From JAWKWH01 sp965204295 (GTDB taxonomy: Bacteria; Pseudomonadota; Alphaproteobacteria; Rhizobiales; Rhizobiaceae): 64,000 nucleotides of DNA. Shown here in pieces: positions 26,005-34,108 of the stretch. Position numbers and translations under genes: made by a program. The notes beneath the pieces were generated by a model that saw only the letters and a list, made by a program, of their open reading frames with translations, was not told where the DNA came from and searched no databases. The stretch covers positions 1,426,001 to 1,490,000 of the forward strand of contig OZ241973.1 in the NCBI GenBank assembly GCA_965204295.1, given 5' to 3'. Each line of letters begins with the position of its first letter. Positions within the stretch are counted from its first letter, which is position 1.

Positions 26005-27006
26005 GTGGGATCGTTGTCACTGAAAAATATCGACAAATCTTTCGGACCGGTCGACGTCCTAGAGGATATCAACCTCGACGTCGAAGACGGAGAATTTGTG
26101 ATCTTTGTCGGACCTTCCGGTTGCGGTAAATCGACCTTGCTTCGCATTATCGCCGGACTTGAAACGGCGAGCGCCGGAACCGTCGAGATCGACGGACGGG
26201 TCGTCAACGCCAGGCCGCCGACCGAGCGCGAAATCGCGATGGTGTTTCAGACCTACGCGCTATACCCGCACCTGACCGTGCGCGGCAATATGAGCCTTGG
26301 TTTGAAGCAGGCCAAACGGCCGGCCGCCGAAATCGGGGAGCGGGTCGCCGCAGCCGCCGGAATGTTGTCGCTGGAAGACTACCTTGAACGCAGGCCGGCC
26401 GAACTGTCGGGCGGCCAGCGCCAGCGCGTGGCGATCGGGCGCGCGGTCGTGCGCGAACCGAAACTGTTCCTTTTCGATGAGCCGCTGTCCAATCTGGACG
26501 CCGCGCTGAGGGTCAACACACGGCTGGAGATTGCGCGGCTGCACCGGCACCTCGGCGCAACGATGATCTATGTTACCCACGATCAGATTGAAGCCATGAC
26601 GCTTGCCGACAGAATTGTGGTTCTGAACGCCGGGCGTATCGAACAGACCGGCGGCCCGATGGAACTTTACAACAAACCGGTGAACCAATTCGTCGCCGGC
26701 TTCATCGGTTCGCCGCGGATGAACTTCATTCCGGGAGCCGTGCTGGGCGATGCCGGCGCCGAGACGATCGGCATCCGGCCGGAACACATAGCCCTTGAAC
26801 CGGAAGAGGGTGACCTCAAGGGCACGGTATCCCATGTCGAACATCTTGGCGGCGATACCAACGTGTATCTTGACTGCGCCGAGGCCGGGCTTCTTGCCGT
26901 GCGGCTGTTTGGCGAGCATCGGGCGGAAATCGATTCCGCGGTCCATGCAAAATTCGATGCGGAGAAGGTCTACCGATTTGACGCCGAGGGCATGACCATC
27001 GCCTGA
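26005..27006 (+). CDS. Sugar ABC transporter ATP-binding protein (UgpC/MsmK type)
   Basis: 333 residues. Walker A GPSGCGKST near residue 38, signature LSGGQRQRVAIGRAVV, Walker B LFLFDEPLSNLD, switch THDQIEAMTLADRI, then a C-terminal TOBE-like regulatory domain. Energises the two permeases. A GTG at 26005 is chosen, with AGGAAG upstream; a longer in-frame extension would lie inside the oxidoreductase gene. Slightly shorter TOBE region than the 360-residue average. Confidence 0.9.
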   Translation: MGSLSLKNIDKSFGPVDVLEDINLDVEDGEFVIFVGPSGCGKSTLLRIIAGLETASAGTVEIDGRVVNARPPTEREIAMVFQTYALYPHLTVRGNMSLGLKQAKRPAAEIGERVAAAAGMLSLEDYLERRPAELSGGQRQRVAIGRAVVREPKLFLFDEPLSNLDAALRVNTRLEIARLHRHLGATMIYVTHDQIEAMTLADRIVVLNAGRIEQTGGPMELYNKPVNQFVAGFIGSPRMNFIPGAVLGDAGAETIGIRPEHIALEPEEGDLKGTVSHVEHLGGDTNVYLDCAEAGLLAVRLFGEHRAEIDSAVHAKFDAEKVYRFDAEGMTIA

Positions 27007-27018
27007 CGGCGATTTGCG

Positions 27019-28134
27019 TCACGTCATATCGGCTTCCCGAAAGTGCTTCCGCAGAATGGCGGCGATTCTTTGAGCCGCCTTGCCATCTCCATAAGGGGAT
27101 ACGCCTTTCGACATCGACGATCTGGCGGCCGGATCGTCGATCAGCCGTTGCGCTTCATCGACAATGCGGACCCGGTCCGCGCCGACGAGTTTCACGACGC
27201 CGGCATCGACGGCTTCCGGGCGTTCGGTTTTGTTCCTAAGCACAAGGACGGGTTTTCCCAGCGCCGGCGCTTCCTCCTGCACGCCGCCCGAATCCGTTAT
27301 GATGAAATCGGCCCTCTTCATCGCGGCGACAAACGGAGCGTAATCCAGCGGTTCGCAAAGGTGAAAATTGTCAAAACCGCCAAGCGCGCGACGGGCGGCG
27401 TCTTTCACATTCGGGTTCGGATGCACTGGGTACAAAAACCGGACCTCCGGATTGTGCCGCGCAAGATCGCCAAGCGCCGCACAGATCGCCGTAAAACGCT
27501 CGCCGAAATTTTCCCGCCGATGCGCGGTGACAAGGACGAGACGGTCGCTTTCGCCGATATCGACGCCGATAGCCGGATTTTGGCGGCTGGTCTCAAGCAA
27601 CGCGTCGATGACGGTATTGCCGGTAATCTCGATCGCGGTCTCGTCAACGCCGGCGCGGATCAGGTTTTGCCTGGCCGATTCGGTCGGAGCGAAATGCCAC
27701 CTGGCGAACAGGCCGGCTATCGTGCGGTTCGCTTCCTCGGGGAACGGACTGGCCAGATCTCCCGACCGCAAACCCGCCTCCACATGACCGAAGGGGGTCT
27801 GCCGGTAGAAACAGGACAACGCCGCGGCCATAACCGTGGTCGTATCGCCCTGCGCGAGAACGGCCGCAGGTCGTTCCTCCTCCAATACCCGGTCAAACCC
27901 GTTCAGCAGCCGCGCCGTAAGCGCCGGCAACGATTGATCGGGGCGCATGACGTTGAGGTCGATGTCGGCGCCGATGCCAAACAGGTCGAATACCCGGTCC
28001 AGCAGTTGCCGGTGTTGCGCCGTGGCGATAACGCGAAGATCCGCCCAGGGTTCTTTTCGCAACGCCAGGATGACCGGCGCCATTTTGATCGCCTCGGGAC
28101 GCGTGCCGGCAACTGCAAGGATTCTTGAGGTCAC
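27019..28134 (-). CDS. wecB: Non-hydrolysing UDP-GlcNAc 2-epimerase
   Basis: 371 residues. Interconverts UDP-GlcNAc and UDP-ManNAc for surface polysaccharide synthesis. Conserved: AGTRPEAIKMAPVI at the N-terminus, QGDTTTVMAAAL, HVEAGLRSGD, FPEEANRTIA, LVTAHRRENFG and ITDSGGVQEEAPALGKP. Convergent with the ABC ATPase gene (12 bases apart) and 31 bases downstream of the sulfotransferase on the same strand. Confidence 0.93.
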   Translation of the reverse strand: MTSRILAVAGTRPEAIKMAPVILALRKEPWADLRVIATAQHRQLLDRVFDLFGIGADIDLNVMRPDQSLPALTARLLNGFDRVLEEERPAAVLAQGDTTTVMAAALSCFYRQTPFGHVEAGLRSGDLASPFPEEANRTIAGLFARWHFAPTESARQNLIRAGVDETAIEITGNTVIDALLETSRQNPAIGVDIGESDRLVLVTAHRRENFGERFTAICAALGDLARHNPEVRFLYPVHPNPNVKDAARRALGGFDNFHLCEPLDYAPFVAAMKRADFIITDSGGVQEEAPALGKPVLVLRNKTERPEAVDAGVVKLVGADRVRIVDEAQRLIDDPAARSSMSKGVSPYGDGKAAQRIAAILRKHFREADMT

Positions 28135-28165
28135 GCGGCAATATCACCTCCGAATGACACGGCTG

Positions 28166-29029
28166 CTATGACAACTCTTCCTCGAATTGAGATAGCTGCG
28201 GCTCCCATTCCCTCCGCGCCTTTTCAAACTTCGATACCGCCATCTCATAAAGCTTGATGTCGGACTCGTTTGCGGCCATCATTTGTTCGAAGACATCTTC
28301 ACCGAGCGCCTCGCGAACGGACTCTATCTGCTCTTGCGTTGTGAGCTCCGGGGCGCCGGTCACATTCTCCGCTTCGATTTGGATGAAACGAAACTCCGGA
28401 ACTTTCGGCCGATAAAGCATCTCGAACAATCGCATTGAAACATCGAACTCCTCGACAATCCCGACCAATGGAAGTTCGCCGATATTCCGTGTTGCGCGAA
28501 GTAGGGCTCCGGTTTCCCATACACGCCTCCGCTTGTCCTCGTCGTGGGAGAACATGAGTTTCTGACCGTCAAAAACCACCTGCTTGTCTTTCTTGGCCAA
28601 ATTGGCGATAATCCAATCGCGAAAACCCAGTTCCTTAGCGAAATTGACATCTGGATGATCTTCCGTCATTTGGCGATGAAAACGCCATACCGACGCAATC
28701 CTCAATTCGGGTCGCCGAATGAATACAAGCGGCAAAAATTCGACGTTCGCGGATCTGGGAACCGGCAGACGAATGTGATGTGAGGATATTGCTTTCAAGT
28801 GCGGCCGGTCGCGGGCAATTAAACTCATTTCACTGTGATGCATGAAGAACTCCGCGGTCGGACCGTCGAAATTGGCCCATCCGCTGGGGAAGCAAAGCTG
28901 CAAAATCGCATCGACACTCGTGCCGGCGTTTTTGAATGTATGAAAATGAAGAATGACGGGGCGCAAACGATTTTGCCTGGCTGCTTCGGCCGGGTTCGCG
29001 CCGTGAAATTTCTGTTCGGAGTCGCTCAT
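28166..29029 (-). CDS. Sulfotransferase-like protein
   Basis: 287 residues. ILHFHTFKNAGTSVDAIL fits the 5'-phosphosulfate loop of PAPS-dependent sulfotransferases (Sulfotransfer_2 type), and VFIRRPELRIASVWRFHRQM fits the 3'-phosphate-binding motif. No signal peptide; cytoplasmic. Likely sulfates a polysaccharide or lipid precursor. Neighbours are wecB and a truncated methyltransferase, pointing to a cell-surface glycan locus that has been partly lost. Confidence 0.7.
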   Translation of the reverse strand: MSDSEQKFHGANPAEAARQNRLRPVILHFHTFKNAGTSVDAILQLCFPSGWANFDGPTAEFFMHHSEMSLIARDRPHLKAISSHHIRLPVPRSANVEFLPLVFIRRPELRIASVWRFHRQMTEDHPDVNFAKELGFRDWIIANLAKKDKQVVFDGQKLMFSHDEDKRRRVWETGALLRATRNIGELPLVGIVEEFDVSMRLFEMLYRPKVPEFRFIQIEAENVTGAPELTTQEQIESVREALGEDVFEQMMAANESDIKLYEMAVSKFEKARREWEPQLSQFEEELS

Positions 29030-29119
29030 CGTCGATTTGTCCAGTATTGTTGTCGGCTGTTCGTAATTCGGGAGCCGCTAACATTTCTGGTGTATCGGGT
29101 CAATGTCATGGAAACAAGC

Positions 29120-29425
29120 TCAACCGGGCGTCCTTTGTTCGAACCAAAAGTTCCCACCGACAACCCGGCTTCCACCGCGGATCAACCGGGTAACGAGCTC
29201 TGTCAACGCCCTTGTGGCCCAGTTTGAACCGACCAGCACGCTTGTCCTGGGATTTTCGAGCAGGTAGGCCATCAGCAGGTATTGCTCCGTCCAGTGTATA
29301 TGGCTCTCAATTGCCGCTTTTCTGTTGAGTCCGTATGGAAGATTGATGTCGTGCACATGAATCGTAATCGCTGAATTTATTGCGTGTAGAATTTTCAGAT
29401 AGATCCAAAGGCAATCTGAGCCGAT
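29120..29425 (-). pseudogene. Truncated class I SAM-dependent methyltransferase (C-terminal fragment)
   Basis: The open frame begins after a TAG at 29426-29428 with no start and reads GSDCLWIYLKILHAINSAIT, IHVHDINLPYGLNRKAAIES, HWTEQYLLMAYLLENPRTSV and ends NFWFEQRTPG. This matches the C-terminal third of Methyltransf_24-like enzymes (HVHDI, WxEQYLL, SFW-like end). The N-terminal SAM-binding domain is missing, and IS630-like sequence starts about 90 bases away, so loss through element insertion and deletion is likely. Confidence 0.65.
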
Positions 29426-29515
29426 CTAATACCACTGGCCAATGGGCCTGACGCCTTTGTGGATTTTCATATGGTGCAGGTTCCGGTTCACTTTCATCGA
29501 AGGATGGAGGTTTTG

Positions 29516-29660
29516 ATGGCGGTTGCGATCACGCGGACGGATTTGACTTGGAGGGAACTCCGTGTTGCCGCCCCACGCTCTACAGATCAACCCTGTCGAA
29601 AACGTCCGGGCCTGCCTGCGCGCCAACAAGAACGCCATCTCCGTTCAATCACAACACGCG
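29516..29660 (+). mobile_element. Internally deleted IS630-family transposase remnant
   Basis: An ATG at 29516 starts MAVAITRTDLTWRELR, like the N-terminus of IS630-type transposases, and within a few codons, in another frame, comes LPPHALQINPVENVRACLRA followed by NKNAIS, matching the conserved C-terminal LPPYAPELNPVENVW...LR block with the catalytic-triad Glu. The roughly 300 residues between are missing. No clear terminal inverted repeats seen. A non-autonomous relic. Confidence 0.65.
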
Positions 29661-29890
29661 ATTATACAAATAGGATCAACATCTAAGGATAGTAGTATAA
29701 AGCGCGACATACGTTCACGCCCTGGTTTACATGTCAAAGAGGAATGAAATCGAAGTCGGAATGGTGAATCGGTTTTCACGAATGCGGTGTTGTCAGGAAA
29801 GATTTTTGATGTGGTTACCACGCCGTCGGGGAATCTGATAAAGTGGATATGAATCCGGACCGAAACGCGACCAACCATGAGGAAATCACG

Positions 29891-30541
29891 ATGAATGATG
29901 GAATCGATACCGAAACGACCGGCCTGATCCAAGGCGCTGACGGCAATCTGCGCTGTTTCTGGCATGGCGGACTTGACGACTATCTCGCCTATCATGACAA
30001 CGAATGGGGCCGGCCGGTTGGAGATGATGCTCGGCTGTTTGAAAAAATCTGTCTTGAAGGGTTTCAACCCGGCCTTTCCTGGCTGACGATCCTGCGCAAG
30101 CGTGAGAACTTTCGCGCCGGATTTGCCGGATTCGACTTTCACAAGGTCGCCGAATTCGGTGACCGCGATGTCGAGCGCCTGTTAGGGGATGCGGGAATCG
30201 TGCGCCATCGCGGCAAGATCGAATCGACCGTCAACAACGCTAGATGCGCTATCGACCTGCGGAACGAGTTCGGCTCGCTGGCGGCCTATTTCTGGTGCCA
30301 TGAGCCGGGAGCGGAAGACCGGCCCGAAAAACTCGACAAGGCGACGCTTTTCACGCTCAGCAAGACCGACACATCGACGGCGATCTCCAGGGATCTGAAA
30401 AAGCGCGGTTGGTCGTTCGTCGGTCCGACCACCGTCTACGCCTTCATGCAGGCGATGGGGCTCGTCAACGACCATATCGAAGGATGCTGCATTCGCGATG
30501 AATGCGAAGCGCAACGCGCCGCATTCGACAGGCCGGGATGA
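29891..30541 (+). CDS. tag: DNA-3-methyladenine glycosylase I
   Basis: 216 residues. Excises 3-methyladenine from alkylated DNA. Seen: RCFWHGG and YHDNEWGRPVGDD at the N-terminus, GFQPGLSWLTILRKRENFR (helix-hairpin-helix region), FVGPTTVYAFMQAMGLVNDH and HIEGCC, with Cys and His residues placed as the zinc-snap ligands. GAGGAAAT just upstream supports the ATG at 29891 over an ATG 48 bases earlier. Confidence 0.92.
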   Translation: MNDGIDTETTGLIQGADGNLRCFWHGGLDDYLAYHDNEWGRPVGDDARLFEKICLEGFQPGLSWLTILRKRENFRAGFAGFDFHKVAEFGDRDVERLLGDAGIVRHRGKIESTVNNARCAIDLRNEFGSLAAYFWCHEPGAEDRPEKLDKATLFTLSKTDTSTAISRDLKKRGWSFVGPTTVYAFMQAMGLVNDHIEGCCIRDECEAQRAAFDRPG

Positions 30542-30629
30542 TCCGACGGCTTCCATTTACATGTAAACGGCTCTAAGAAGTTCGCGCCCGCGCCGACCGC
30601 GGGACAATGCCCTGCCGGATGCGGATTTC

Positions 30630-32213
30630 ATGAAAGAAAAGAAAAAAAAACAACACAGACCGAAGGCGTGTCTGCCGCGCGGTTTCGTCGACCAATCGCC
30701 GGACGACATTCGCGCCGCCAACGAGATGGTGTCGGCGGTCGCCGCGGTCTATGAACGCTATGGTTTCGATCCGGTCGAGACGCCGCTGCTTGAATACACC
30801 GATGCGCTCGGCAAATTCCTGCCCGACCAGGACCGGCCGAACGAGGGTGTGTTCTCGTTACGGGACGACGACGGGAAATGGATGTCGCTTCGTTACGACC
30901 TGACCGCACCGCTCGCCCGCCATGTGGCGGAGAATTTCAACGACATCCCACTGCCATTCCGCACCTGGCGCGCCGGCTGGGTGTTCAGAAACGAAAAACC
31001 GGGGCCTGGCAGGTTCCGCCAATTCATGCAGATCGACGCCGACACGGTCGGCGCGCCCGACGTGCAGGCCGACGCCGAAATGTGCATGATGATGGCCGAT
31101 GCGATGGAGGCGCTGGGAATCGCCCGCGGCGGCTATGTTATACGGGTCAACAACCGCAAGATGCTCGACGGCGTGATGGAGGCGATCGGTTGGGATGGTG
31201 AAGAAAATGATCCCGTAAGGCTCAGGGTTCTACGCGCGATGGATAAGTTCGACCGCCTAGGCACCGAAGGTGTTGCCTTGTTGCTCGGTAAAGGGCGAAT
31301 TGACGAAAGTGGCGACTTTACTGAGGGTGCTGATCTTGGCGAGGGTGAGATAGAAACGCTGATTCAATTTCTCGATCCGGGCACTGTTTCGGTTAATCGT
31401 CCCGACATATCGCGACCAGAATTCAAGAACGCAAAGGGGGGCATTCTTTGGAAGCAGCCAGATACACTGACCGCGAATGAGGTGAGCTTATTCGATATCC
31501 CTTCGTTCTCGGAAGGAATGAGGGAACTAAACGTTCTGCGAAAGATCGTTGAGAGTTCTGGTTACGGCCCCGACCGCATTCGCATAGACCCCTCCGTCGT
31601 CCGTGGGCTCGAATATTACACCGGGCCGGTCTACGAGGCGGAACTGCTGTTCGATGTCACCAACGAAAAGGGTGAAGTCGTCCGGTTCGGCTCGGTCGGC
31701 GGCGGCGGGCGTTATGACGGGCTGGTTTCCCGCTTCATGGGCAATCCGGTTCCCGCGACCGGCTTTTCCATTGGCGTCTCACGGTTGATGACGGCTCTGA
31801 AAAATCTCGGCAGGCTCGACACTTCCATTGTTTCCGCGCCGATCCTCGTCACCGTGATGGATGGCGATACCGCAGCGCTCGGGCGTTACCAGAAGATGAC
31901 GCAGGATCTGCGTAATGCCGGCATTCGCGCCGAAATGTATCAGGGCAACTGGAAGAAATTAGGCAACCAGCTCAAATACGCCGACCGGCGCGGCTGTCCC
32001 GTCGCGATCATCCAAGGGTCGGATGAACGTGAACGCGGCGTGGTTCAGATCAAAGACATGATCGAGGGCCGCAGGCAGGCCGAAGCCGTCGCTTCCAACG
32101 AGGAATGGCGCGAACGGCGGCCCGGTCAGTTTGAGGCGGACGAAGCCGGTCTGGTCGAAACCGTGCAACAATTACTCGATCGGCACGCCGACGACCGCAG
32201 GGCCGGGTTATAG
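30630..32213 (+). CDS. hisS: Histidyl-tRNA synthetase
   Basis: 527 residues, class II aminoacyl-tRNA synthetase charging tRNA-His. Motif 1 region near LPRGFVDQSPDDIRAANEM, motif 2 around FRTWRAGWVFRNEKPGPGRFRQ (split here), histidine A motif RGLEYYTGPVYEAEL and motif 3 FSIGVSRLM, with an anticodon-binding domain after residue 410. The first codons are a lysine run with an A9 tract. A central segment (about 31195-31600) has 48-53 percent GC against about 60 percent on both sides, suggesting a mosaic gene. Seven bases upstream of hisZ. Confidence 0.93.
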   Translation: MKEKKKKQHRPKACLPRGFVDQSPDDIRAANEMVSAVAAVYERYGFDPVETPLLEYTDALGKFLPDQDRPNEGVFSLRDDDGKWMSLRYDLTAPLARHVAENFNDIPLPFRTWRAGWVFRNEKPGPGRFRQFMQIDADTVGAPDVQADAEMCMMMADAMEALGIARGGYVIRVNNRKMLDGVMEAIGWDGEENDPVRLRVLRAMDKFDRLGTEGVALLLGKGRIDESGDFTEGADLGEGEIETLIQFLDPGTVSVNRPDISRPEFKNAKGGILWKQPDTLTANEVSLFDIPSFSEGMRELNVLRKIVESSGYGPDRIRIDPSVVRGLEYYTGPVYEAELLFDVTNEKGEVVRFGSVGGGGRYDGLVSRFMGNPVPATGFSIGVSRLMTALKNLGRLDTSIVSAPILVTVMDGDTAALGRYQKMTQDLRNAGIRAEMYQGNWKKLGNQLKYADRRGCPVAIIQGSDERERGVVQIKDMIEGRRQAEAVASNEEWRERRPGQFEADEAGLVETVQQLLDRHADDRRAGL

Positions 32214-32219
32214 TGGCGA

Positions 32220-33341
32220 ATGTACACCCGCTATCCGGCCATCGTTCCCAAGATCCTCATGCTGATGTCGGCACGCGAGGCCGAGCATGCCGACATTCCG
32301 GTGTTGCAACCGGCCGATCCTTTTCTGGATACGGCGGGAGAGGATTTGCGCCGCCGCATTTTCATAACCCGGAACGAAAGGGGCGAGCACCTTTGCCTGC
32401 GGCCGGAGTTCACCATCCCCGTCTGCCGCGAACACATTGCGCGCGGTGACGGCGAACACCGGCGCTACGGCTATCTGGGCGAAGTATTCCGCCAAAGGCG
32501 GGCCGGCGGCGCGGGGTTCTATCAAACCGGTATCGAAGACCTTGGCGACCCTGATCATGCCGTCGCGGACGCGCGCATCATCGGCGACGCACTCGCCGTG
32601 TTGCGGGTGGCGCTGCCGCGGCACAAACTGAAAGTCGTCATCGGCGACCAGTCGGTCTTCGAGGCTGTCCTGACCGGGCTTGGCCTGCCGGATGGCTGGC
32701 GGAAGCGGCTCGCGCGTTCCTTCGGGTCGCTGAACACTTTGGAAGCAGCGCTGCACAATCTTGAAAAACCTCATGGCGGCATTAAATTCGATCCGCCGCT
32801 TTCCGGCATTGTTCTTGCCGAGGACGAGAGCGGACTTGTCGCGCATATAGCCGGCAAAATGACCGAAGCCGGCATACATTCGCAATCCGGCCGCACCGCG
32901 CGGGAAATCGCCCGGCGATTGATCGAAAAAACCAGATCGGCCGAAACCAGGCTGCCGTCCGGTGCGATGAAGGCACTGAAGACCTTTCTGCGGATCGAAG
33001 CGCCCATGGCCGAAGCGGTCATGACAATCCGTGAATTCGCCTCGGAAAACGACATCGATATCGGTGAAGCGCTAAAGCGGTTCGCAGGCCGCATAACGGC
33101 AATTACCCGCCAGAAGACGGACGATGCCGGGATTGTCTACGACGCGGCGTTTGGCAGGCCGCTCGACTACTATACCGGTCATGTGTTCGAAGTGTTTGCC
33201 GAAGGGAGGACGCAACCGCTGGCCGGCGGCGGGCGGTATGACGGATTGCTGACAATGCTGGGCGCATCCGATTCGATACCGGGCGTCGGATTTTCCGTAT
33301 GGCTTGACCGGGTCGAGGCAATTTCCGGGAAAAAGCCATGA
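32220..33341 (+). CDS. hisZ: ATP phosphoribosyltransferase regulatory subunit
   Basis: 373 residues, HisS-like catalytic paralogue without the anticodon-binding domain. Retains LCLRPEFTIPVCREHI, RYGYLGEVFRQRRAG, FGRPLDYYTGHVFEVF and LAGGGRYDGLL. It binds short-form HisG and confers histidine feedback on the first step of histidine synthesis. Overlaps hisG (ATGA). Confidence 0.9.
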   Translation: MYTRYPAIVPKILMLMSAREAEHADIPVLQPADPFLDTAGEDLRRRIFITRNERGEHLCLRPEFTIPVCREHIARGDGEHRRYGYLGEVFRQRRAGGAGFYQTGIEDLGDPDHAVADARIIGDALAVLRVALPRHKLKVVIGDQSVFEAVLTGLGLPDGWRKRLARSFGSLNTLEAALHNLEKPHGGIKFDPPLSGIVLAEDESGLVAHIAGKMTEAGIHSQSGRTAREIARRLIEKTRSAETRLPSGAMKALKTFLRIEAPMAEAVMTIREFASENDIDIGEALKRFAGRITAITRQKTDDAGIVYDAAFGRPLDYYTGHVFEVFAEGRTQPLAGGGRYDGLLTMLGASDSIPGVGFSVWLDRVEAISGKKP

Positions 33342-34042
33342 GCATCATTCTGGCGCTTCCGTCGAAAGGCCGGTTGAAGGAGCAATCGGTCAGCCGGTTC
33401 GAAAAAGCCGGCTATCCGATCTTTCCGCCCGGAGACGACCGCAAGTACCGGGCGCGCATTGAAGGCCGCGACGATATCGAGGTCATATTCATGTCCGCTT
33501 CGGAGATCGCCGCCGAACTGGGCACCGGAGCCGTCGATTTGGGGGTCACCGGCGAAGATTTGATCCGGGAGAATCCGGCGAACGCCGAGTCACGGGTGGA
33601 GATTGTCGCAGGTCTGGGGTTTGGCCATGCGGACGTCGTGGTAGCCGTGCCCGATGTCTGGATCGACGTGACGACGATGACCGATCTGGATGATGTGGCT
33701 TCCGATTTCCGGCAAAGGCACGGTCGCCGTTTGAGAATTGCGACAAAATACTGGCGGCTGACCCAAAAATTCTTTTCCGCCAAGCACGGCATACAGGTCT
33801 ACAGGATCGTCGAAAGCCTCGGCGCCACCGAAGGCGCACCGGCGGCCGGTTCGGCGGATGTGATCGTCGACATCACCTCGACCGGATCGACGCTTCGCGC
33901 CAATCATCTGAGAGTGCTGGACGACGGCGTTATTCTCCAATCGGAGGCCTGTCTCATCCTGTCGAAGCGGGAGCGATCCGGATCGCTGGAGGCGAACTGC
34001 CGCGAAATCGCCGAAACGGTGGCGTTGTCGCTCCAGCGATAA
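33338..34042 (+). CDS. hisG: ATP phosphoribosyltransferase, short form
   Basis: 234 residues, catalysing ATP + PRPP to phosphoribosyl-ATP. Short-form HisG lacks the C-terminal regulatory domain, consistent with the adjacent HisZ. Seen: ILALPSKGRLKEQ, DLGVTGEDLI and the PRPP loop DVIVDITSTGSTLRAN. Last gene of the hisS-hisZ-hisG operon. Confidence 0.94.
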   Translation: MSIILALPSKGRLKEQSVSRFEKAGYPIFPPGDDRKYRARIEGRDDIEVIFMSASEIAAELGTGAVDLGVTGEDLIRENPANAESRVEIVAGLGFGHADVVVAVPDVWIDVTTMTDLDDVASDFRQRHGRRLRIATKYWRLTQKFFSAKHGIQVYRIVESLGATEGAPAAGSADVIVDITSTGSTLRANHLRVLDDGVILQSEACLILSKRERSGSLEANCREIAETVALSLQR

Positions 34043-34108
34043 TGTGGCGCAAAAGGCCCGGACACGGGCTAGGCCCCGGCGGATTTCAGGCGCCGATTTG
34101 TTGAACGG

